This document shows, piece by piece, positions 56,201 to 64,000 of a stretch of 64,000 nucleotides of DNA; the stretch's first letter is position 1, and each line of letters begins with the position of its first letter. The stretch spans positions 604,569,677 to 604,633,676 of the forward strand of contig NC_081405.1 of the NCBI RefSeq assembly GCF_030272615.1, written 5' to 3'. Source of the stretch: Cryptomeria japonica (lineage: Eukaryota; Streptophyta; Pinopsida; Cupressales; Cupressaceae). Made by a program: the position numbers and the translations under genes. The notes beneath the pieces are model-generated. The model was given only the letters and a program-made list of their open reading frames with translations. It did not search any database and had not been told where the DNA came from.

Positions 56201-59200
56201 TGGCATGACTGCTTCTGAAGGTCTTATTTGTGTCACAAACATACTACTATCATAACCTATTATCTACATATTTCTATGATTGTCCTATGACTTTAACTAC
56301 TCTTGGTGATATTTTGAGTTCAGATTTGTCTTTGAATGCACCTAAAACTTGATGCTATTAGTAATCTTTTCATTGTTGTATTTTTCTTTTACTACCCAAA
56401 AGTGATATATACGAACTCAATTTGATGGCTATCTTTAATGTCTAGTTGTTGATCATTGTGTAAGGGTTTCTATTACTACGATCTCTCTTAAGGGTTGAGA
56501 GTTTCCCGTGCATAGATTTTGAAGCTTATGTCATTGGACTATCATTGGAGTGCTTTGGTTGTAGCTATTTCCCAAAATAGAGCACCCTACTAAGATGGCA
56601 ATGTATAGATTTGGAGATATTGCCCTTCCATTGTGTGACTGAGACAAATCTCCAATATTTTGTATATAGGATTCCTAGTGCTCTCATTGTGTTTGTACCT
56701 CTTAAAACCAATCATTGTCATAATATGAGATTCACTTTCAGTTGCTTGGTAAATGTCTTTTGATCACTGTGGTTCTCAAATCGCTAAATTGTATTTTCCA
56801 TTGTTACCATGATTGATGGAACAGAAGATAATCATTGTCACAATGTGTTCTCATTATCATTCACTGTCTAGGCCATTTTTAGCTTGTTGTAGATGTGGTT
56901 ACTATTTTAATCATTGAAAGGTGTTTTCCACAATCTTCTCTATTTACTGACTTTTGACACAGTAGTGGCAATTGTTATTCATGATTAAGACTTCTATAGC
57001 AAAGCTCTTTTTAGAGACTTTTTTTTGAAAAGCTACTCTTCAAGATATTTTGATGTGACTATTACTTTATCTTTATCCCTAGATAGATGGATTGCTCTTA
57101 TTTATAGATTTGAGGACATCTATCATGAACTGCTACATCAGTGTACTAATGTTCTTGTGTATAACCTAATTGATGTTATGATCTTTGAAAAACTCTTTTG
57201 ATCTATGGTCTCTTCATTTGTGCATAAGTGTTGATTACTACCTTGTTTCTAACAATATTGCTTTGTGTGAGGCATGGTGATTGTCTTCTTGAACTTTGAA
57301 TCTAAAGATATTTTCATAGGTAGCTCCTCTTCATCATTGTTCACAAAATATTTGTTGCTCATCACTATTTGATCACTGCCTTAAACACTTCTATAAGATC
57401 TTTTCTAATGATTGACCCTTGCAAGCTTAGTTTTAGCATAGACTGGTTGACTATTTTGTGAAATCTGAGACAAAAGATTGTCCTGTCTCAATCCCATATA
57501 TATTTTTCTCCACACAGACAAATCTCTACCCTATTGCTTTTAAACCTTGGTGGCCTCTTTTATGTCAGTATGGTTCCATTGAGCAGAAGCTTGCTATTTA
57601 TAACAATGGTCTCATCAATTCACTGTTATGAATGGTGAATTATTGCTTGATGTTCAACAGTAGTGAAATGAAACTATGTTGGGCTCAATACTTGTGGGAG
57701 CCTCATTTTACCCCACATGTTGTACTTTCTATGATATCAGTTTAAATTATTTAGTAATAAACATAATACCTATACCTGCACACTCAACAAGCATGTTAGA
57801 CAAGGCAATGAAGTTCTGATCTTGATGAATCTTGATTATGGTTCTCTGCTTTTCTTTGATACATGAAATGACTATATAATCTGATCTAATTCTTTATGAG
57901 AGTAAATTATTACTTTTGTTGATGTTACATATGAACTGATTAGGCATCCTAAGCTCTAACACCACTTTTTCATCCCTTGTAGACAATTTCAGGGCAGTAG
58001 AGAAATTTTGAAGCAACCCAAGTGAAAGGAGATGAAGATTCAACAATTCAACTTTGGGGTTCATCATTTAGAGAATGACGAATCCTTACTCTTTTCTTAT
58101 GTTCTTCATTTTCAGATTGTATGGTTTCTTTTATGATGCATTGAATCAACTACTCCCACAGCTTGTGTGGGACACTATACTTTTTGAATTCATTAATAAA
58201 GAAAGCAATTTTCTATACACACTTGTAAGCTCTTGTTTCTTGGAAGAACATTTGCATTGAATCTATTGATTCAGTTGATAGCATCTCTTACTTATGTGAG
58301 CACTTAGCATAATCAACTATATACCTTTAATTTTTTTCAATGTAAATGTTGATCTAGCTCTACCTAATTTTGTTGGAAGAGAAATTAGGTAACATTTACA
58401 TACAATTAAATTAATGATAATAGTTTGAACAAAGGAGAATAACCCTCGCCTAGCAAACTCCTTTATATTGGCAATTGACTTGACCCTTTATGATATACGT
58501 TGGAAACTTGAAGGTACATAGATATTTGCATCAAATTTGACACAATTTAAATCAAGTATATACAAGATTCAAATTCATGTGTAGAGTTTAAATCCATGTG
58601 CATGAAAATCATTTTTGTGAGATTAAAGGGAATCAAAATTGAAAGGATCAATTTTATTAATTGTGAGGCAAACATTTAATAAGTTTCGATTGTTTAAAAT
58701 ATTTGTTAATCGATCGATGATGTTTGTCCTATCAAATATTTTTTGGATCTAAGAGCACATGCCATTTTTTTTTTTCAATTATATGCATTTATTTTATTAG
58801 CTTATATTAGTCCCAACTCATTAATTCTAAAGTTAATTAATTAATTTGGTTGATTATTCATGTACCCTAGATTAGTTATGAATGAATCACCTTTGTTTCT
58901 TTTCATTTTTGTGAATCTAGCATATCTTACACCATGCAAGATTTTTTCCTAGGGTCTATCCTTTACATTAAGGTTTCAAAATTGATATTTCGTATTTCAT
59001 ACCTTTTATTTAAAAGTTGGTTAGACTTTGGACATGAATTATAAATGTTTTATATTTTATACTTGGACTAAGCCTTTGATTATGTGTTATTATTGGATCA
59101 TTTATTACTTATTCTTATGAGTCTTTGTCTTTGCATTATCTCCATGGATATATCAAGGATTATAAGGTGACTTCATGCTTCATTGTTTTTTATTTGTTGA

Positions 59201-59590
59201 TCCTTGATGATATTGTATCCTTCTTTTATATTGATGATCCTTTGTGTTTATAAGTGAGGTGTTTTCATGCCTATTCTACTTCTCATGTATAAACATTTTT
59301 GGTGTTTTTATATCTATTTTAGAGAACTTTACTTTATTTGTATATGTGATTTACAATTATTGCACCCTTTTGTGATGGATAAAAATTACATAGCCCTGCA
59401 ATGTTAACATTTCCTCAACCATCCCAGGGAGCTTTACTTCATTATATAGATAATTGAGTGTAGTAAATTGTATACCTTTACAATTTCACACTCTTTGAAA
59501 ACACTTTGGTGGTTATGACTAGTTCATATTTGATTGTGTTCAATTATGGAACCATTTTTGGAAGCTCAATACAATCTCTACTCAACGACC
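53207..59590. other. Upstream intergenic DNA, no gene recognised
   Basis: AT-rich on both strands. The longest frames (for example 55664-55867 and 58075-58260) are hydrophobic chance frames without motif or splice context. A distal UGE promoter or leader exon could be hidden here, but nothing shows it. Confidence 0.5.
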
Positions 59591-59617
59591 TTTGTTTTGG
59601 CATAGATTACTAGGACT

Positions 59618-60445
59618 AGGGCATCTAGCACCCCTGTCCTACTGGAATAGGGTACCCAACACCCCTGTCCAAGTATTTTGACCCTAAATTTGAAATTACA
59701 ATGGTCGGCTTTGTGAGTAGTAGAAAGTGTTCCTCGGTGTCAATCTCCCTCAAAAATTAAACTCAAAAAGATGTAAGTTGCATATAAATATAACTTTCTC
59801 TCTCATTTTAACTTAAATTCCTTCAAGTCCAACAATTATCATTCTTATGAGAATAAATTCACAATTGAGCACAGGTCTACAATCAAGGATTCAAGAATTC
59901 AAGTCTACGTCATTGTTTAAACAATCATGATCATGGTTTATGTGTTTCTCCATGATGAAGGCATGCATCAACATCAATCAAGCAACATTAAGCTTTGTGT
60001 GAGACTTCAAGGCAAGGGTTTCATGTAAAAGCAAGGGTTTCACATAAAAGGTATCATTTGTCATTTTAGGCATTTCCATTAAGGTTTTAGCCTTTGTCCT
60101 TTCTGAGGATAGACTCCATTTTTATCCAACATTACTATAGTGGAGGTGGAAACACCAACACGGGGTTTGACCTAGGCAAGCCCCTATACAACACAAGTAT
60201 TTTTTCCCTCTTTTTGTGTATGCAAACCTACAAATCTGACAATAGATGGGGTTATAAGAATGCAAAGTAGACTGCGACAAACAATTTTGGATTTTGAAAG
60301 CGCAGAAATCCCTAGACTAGGATGCCCAACACACTTGTTTGATACTTTTCAGAGAGATGAGTCTACATAGCCTTTTGATCCATAATCCAGAACCTTTTTT
60401 GATAAAGACACATTCACAATGGGGCACCCAACACACCAGTTCTAC
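59618..60445 (+). repeat. Scattered CCCAACACACC-type repeats
   Basis: GGGCATCTAGCACCCCTGTCC, GGGTACCCAACACCCCTGTC, GATGCCCAACACACTTG and GGGCACCCAACACACCAG occur near 59618, 59648, 60320 and 60421. They may mark a decayed large LTR, as similar short G/C-rich motifs recur within units A and B, but no ends were found. Confidence 0.4.
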
Positions 60446-61901
60446 ATTTTCTACTATAGGTTCTTCTTTTTCTCGTGATTCTAGATTTGTACTACTATGT
60501 TGATTTCCAATTTTGTATCATATTGTTTATGTTGAATGTTATCAATTTCCTATCATTTTGCCTAGATCTTGTAAATTAACATCACATCATAGAAACCTTC
60601 AAAAAGGGAACAATTAATCAAAGTGTTGACATCTCCTTTAGGATTGTAGTTGAACCTTGTTATTTGTTCCCCAATGAAGGATTAATGAATAAATGAAAAT
60701 AGTGAATGAAGACAATCTTAGTTTTGCATTCCTAGACTAAGGCTCCTATATCCCCCACTTAATTTTGATGAACCCAATATATCGTATTCTTGTGTTACTT
60801 CTCATTTTCTATTTTCTATTTTATTTTTTATGAAATTTTCAAATTTTATTAGCTTCAATTCTGAAGTTTATTTATTATGTGTTTGTAGTCATTAATTACT
60901 CGCAATATTGTTCTCTCATATTGCTTAATTGAGTGGTTAATTGATCATATCATTTCTATATCACCTAGTTTAATCAACTGGTTAATCGATAAAAATATTA
61001 TTATTATTTCATGTCATTTAATTAACTAGTTAATTAATTACAATATTATCATTTGCATTTGCAATAAATTTTGTGAGACATGTAAAGGCATAAAACAATT
61101 TGTGTATCCTTGCATCTAGTTTTCCTTTGTTGTTTCCTAGGAACAATTGTGTGTTGTTGTAGCTTTTACTTGCTTATGAGTTTCCTAACTCATTTTTTAA
61201 ATCTAAGATTCCTATAAGAAGAAGTTACCAACTCATAGTTTCTTGTGCTTTAACTAGTAATGGTGTTGAGCCTAAGCTGCATGTTGACTTATTCTCCCCA
61301 AGAAACATAGGAGAACCATATTCCCTCAATCCAACACACACCTTGATTTTAACATACCTAAAAAGAATTATCCTGATGCTTCTCATGATGAGGAAGACCC
61401 TTAAATACAAGTGTCTAACAAACAATTAATGAAGTTTGACAAGGAATTGGAAGATCTTCAATAATTTGTGAATAGATAACACTTGGTTGTAGAATCTAAG
61501 GATGTCCATACAAGGTGATGCACATCATGTGGATGTTCTATGTATCATATCTCACATAGTGAATGAAAACACAATGTTGATGACTACTTGCATGGATGTT
61601 CTTGGACATGCTGCTCCTACAAGGTTGAGATACCAATGCTTGTGCCTACAACAATACTCACTATTCCTACATATACATTCTTATTATTGACTACTACTAC
61701 AAAAATTGGTAATGTTATTCATGTTAGTAATGAGACTAATCATATCAATCAATGTACTTATGTGCCATCTTCAACCAATCTCCCTTTTGTTTCTCTAAAC
61801 ATCCATCAACCATCTCCACCACCCACTTACCATAATTCTCCACATACCTAACATAATATTCCTTTTGCTGGTCTAATTAAGGTCTTGTACCTAGTAAGTT
61901 T

Positions 61902-62278
61902 TGTTGGATTAATTAGGACATTTATCTAATCATTTATTAATTAGGTCCTTTAATTACTTTTTCACTTAAGCTAAACTTAGGTGCTTTTTGTTATCTAGAG
62001 TTTGTTTTTCTAACTTTAGTTCAAGATATAGTTGATCTTAATTTAGCTCCTCATATTTGGTCTTTAGCTCTCCTAATTTTAGGATTAGGACATCTCTTTC
62101 TCTCTATAAAAGCAATTCATTCATTCATAATAAATCTTTTGTGCAATTAGTACCAAATTCTTAGGTTGTTATTGAGCATATTATCTTTCCTTGATCTCTT
62201 TTATGTGATAGGTGTTTTGCTTGCAAATGATTCTTGGCTCTTGTGATTGTATCGTCAACTTCTACATGGTATCAAAAC
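61902..62278 (+). mobile_element. Copia-type 5' LTR with primer-binding site, truncated element
   Basis: A probable 365-bp LTR runs from TGTTGGATTAATTAGG (61902) to ACTTCTACA (62266). A TATA box CTATAAAAG lies near 62104 and AATAAA near 62132. TGGTATCAAAAC (62267-62278) follows at once; it matches the methionyl-tRNA primer site at 10 of 12 positions. After it no Gag-Pol frame is readable to the end of the window, so the element is broken or decayed. No second LTR was seen. Confidence 0.65.
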
Positions 62279-62929
62279 ATCAAATACATCAAGATCTTAT
62301 CCACATGCTTGAAAGATCCAATCTTGAGTGATATTTCTATGCATATTGGGTTCAAATGGAGTTTTCCATCACATTTGCAGCGTCTAAAAACCCTAAGATT
62401 GACTGTCATTCTATCAAAACTCGAGCAATTGAAAATTTTGGGTAAATTCCATAAGGGTACAAAAATTGAGACAAAATTTGGGGGTAGCTAAAAAATATGG
62501 GACTTTGGAGCAAAACAGAGGTCATCATCACGCTTAAAGAGCTCAAGAACCTTAAATGAGCCTATTTAAATGCCAAAAATAAAGTAGTATTGATTTTTTC
62601 AAGGGCATGGATTTTTGTATTGTATTGTGCATTCATATGATCTTGTCCCCACATCCTCTATTGCAAAGCATCAACAAATCAAGAAATTCCATCCTTCAAT
62701 CAATTTTTGCAAAATTTAATTTTGTGTAAAAATATTTACATATTTTTTTATATTAAACAAACAAAAAAGTCAAAAAGAGGTACTACACAAGGGGTACAAA
62801 GTACTGTCAAGGAAGTACTATGCATGTGCAATAAGGTACTACACTAACATCATCATCATTTTTAGGCCTTTTGTCCTTATAGTAGAACTATGCCACCCCG
62901 AGGAGATGGAGATAGGGAGGGTGACTATT

Positions 62930-63135
62930 TATGTGACATTTTTTAAACTTTGTGTTTATTTATGGAATTTGGATTGTTTACTAGCTATGTGATGGATTGC
63001 ATGTTTATGATGATACATGTGACATTTTTTTAACTTTGTGTTTATTTATAGAATGTTGATTGTTTATTACCTATGTGATGGATGGTGATTTATGATACAT
63101 ATGTGATGGATTACATGTTTATGATGACACATATG
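62930..63135 (+). repeat. Imperfect tandem duplication of about 85 bp
   Basis: TGTGACATTTTTTTAACTTT, TGTGTTTATTTAT and CCTATGTGATGGAT recur in order, with partial extra copies of ATGTGATGGATTRCATG. Confidence 0.7.
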
Positions 63136-64000
63136 TGATGCTAATTATGATGCTCAATTAAATATATGATGATACATCATGTGATTCGTATTTATTGTTT
63201 ATCAACTTACAAATGTAATGCTTATGATGCTCAATTGATGGTGTTGATTTCATGTATAGTCCATGTGTGATGTTGTCACCCTTGGTGGGAACAAGTCATT
63301 GACTACAGACATTGTCAACCCTTTAGTTGAGGATCCTGCATAGTCTACATAAAGTAAAAGTAAGGAATTAAAAAATTTACAATGATTATTATGACATCAT
63401 CTTTTTTTTATTTAATATTCTTTTTGTCTACAAAGTTCATGTTGTTCATGTTGTGTACTATGTATTTTTTAGCTAACATAAGATAATTGAATTACATGTG
63501 TAGGAATCTAAACCCCTTTGACGAGGATCCTGCATAGTCTCATGGATCGACAGGTATAAGTCAATACACCCTATAGAAACAATTTTTTTTTTTTTTTTTT
63601 AATTACTTGGAAAACAAACTTCCACATATTTTCAAACCTCGACATTAGCAACAAATCTAATACAGTTATCAACACTTGAGGCCCCAGTTGGACTTATTCA
63701 AATTTTAATCTCAACATCAACTTTAGGGCTGACTTCTTCATCAACAGTACCCTCATTTGAAAAATATCTCTCTCATTACCAACTAACTCTCTCATTTGAT
63801 GGAATGTAGGTACCACCAAATATGTATTTGTCAGACGTGTCTTCCTCAAGTGAGGGAAATGCAGGAATAGAAAACAAAAGTGAGACATGTAGTAGGTCTA
63901 CAATAGGGAGATCAACTAGAGGTCAAAAGATTAGAAGAAAATTCAATAAATGCAGGAAATTTTTCCTTGCTCAAGGGGGGTCATGCTCTTATGATGATGA
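63136..64000. other. AT-rich end of window, nothing recognised
   Basis: A short direct repeat, GAGGATCCTGCATAGTCT, occurs near 63327 and 63522. A T run lies at about 63583-63600. No gene was recognised. Confidence 0.45.

Noticed and set aside
54540-57900. A possible upstream neighbour gene of UGE
   Set aside because: Read on both strands; only short hydrophobic or random frames without motifs or splice structure were found.

Overview
The window is plant nuclear DNA, most probably from a gymnosperm (a conifer is the best guess). The reasons are a normal plant housekeeping gene split by an intron of about 47 kb, dense nested LTR retrotransposons including many of the TGTAATRTCCCC-type LTRs I associate with conifers, a tRNA-derived SINE, and an AT-rich background with almost no host coding sequence. 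No species can be named from the sequence alone.

Only one host gene is visible. It is a UDP-glucose 4-epimerase (UGE/GALE family) on the minus strand. Exon 1 (52908-53114) encodes the start codon and the NAD-binding GxxGxxG fold. Exon 2 (5665-5714, 50 nt) continues in phase with the conserved ADLRDKEALEKVF segment. Everything from 5715 to 52907 is therefore intron 1, and 1-5664 is the beginning of intron 2. The remaining roughly three quarters of the protein lies beyond base 1. Bases above 53114 are the promoter side and a gene-poor, decayed intergenic stretch.

The introns are built of nested mobile elements. Intron 2 holds a dead hAT transposase gene (1-4236) split by a 2.0-kb solo LTR (1785-3803). 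Intron 1, from low to high coordinates, holds: an anonymous coding remnant (6729-7127); a large LTR-like unit B (about 8202-22639), itself split by a 1.1-kb solo LTR (9304-10419), a non-autonomous Gypsy element (11197-16797) and a 3.5-kb solo LTR C (16826-20310); a 2.2-kb solo LTR F (23551-25735) beside a dead Copia integrase fragment; a 7.4-kb unit A (26058-33484) bounded by TG...CA and a perfect 5-bp target duplication; an intact Ty1/copia element (38368-44578); and a tRNA-derived SINE (46003-46282).

The most unusual object is unit A. By its ends, target duplication, TATA box and polyadenylation signal it looks like one giant solo LTR. Yet its U3-like part carries a 15-copy hairpin array with a 166-bp period and a separate 1,066-codon open reading frame of unknown function with its own TATA box. 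Units B and C look like non-coding relatives. A second theme is hairpin arrays in the 3' untranslated regions of two unrelated retroelements. The Copia element has seven 27-nt hairpins with compensatory stem changes, and the Gypsy element has about 12 CACCG/CGGTG palindromes with similar stems.

Most short open frames in the window are AT-rich chance frames or remnants of these elements and are not listed as genes.
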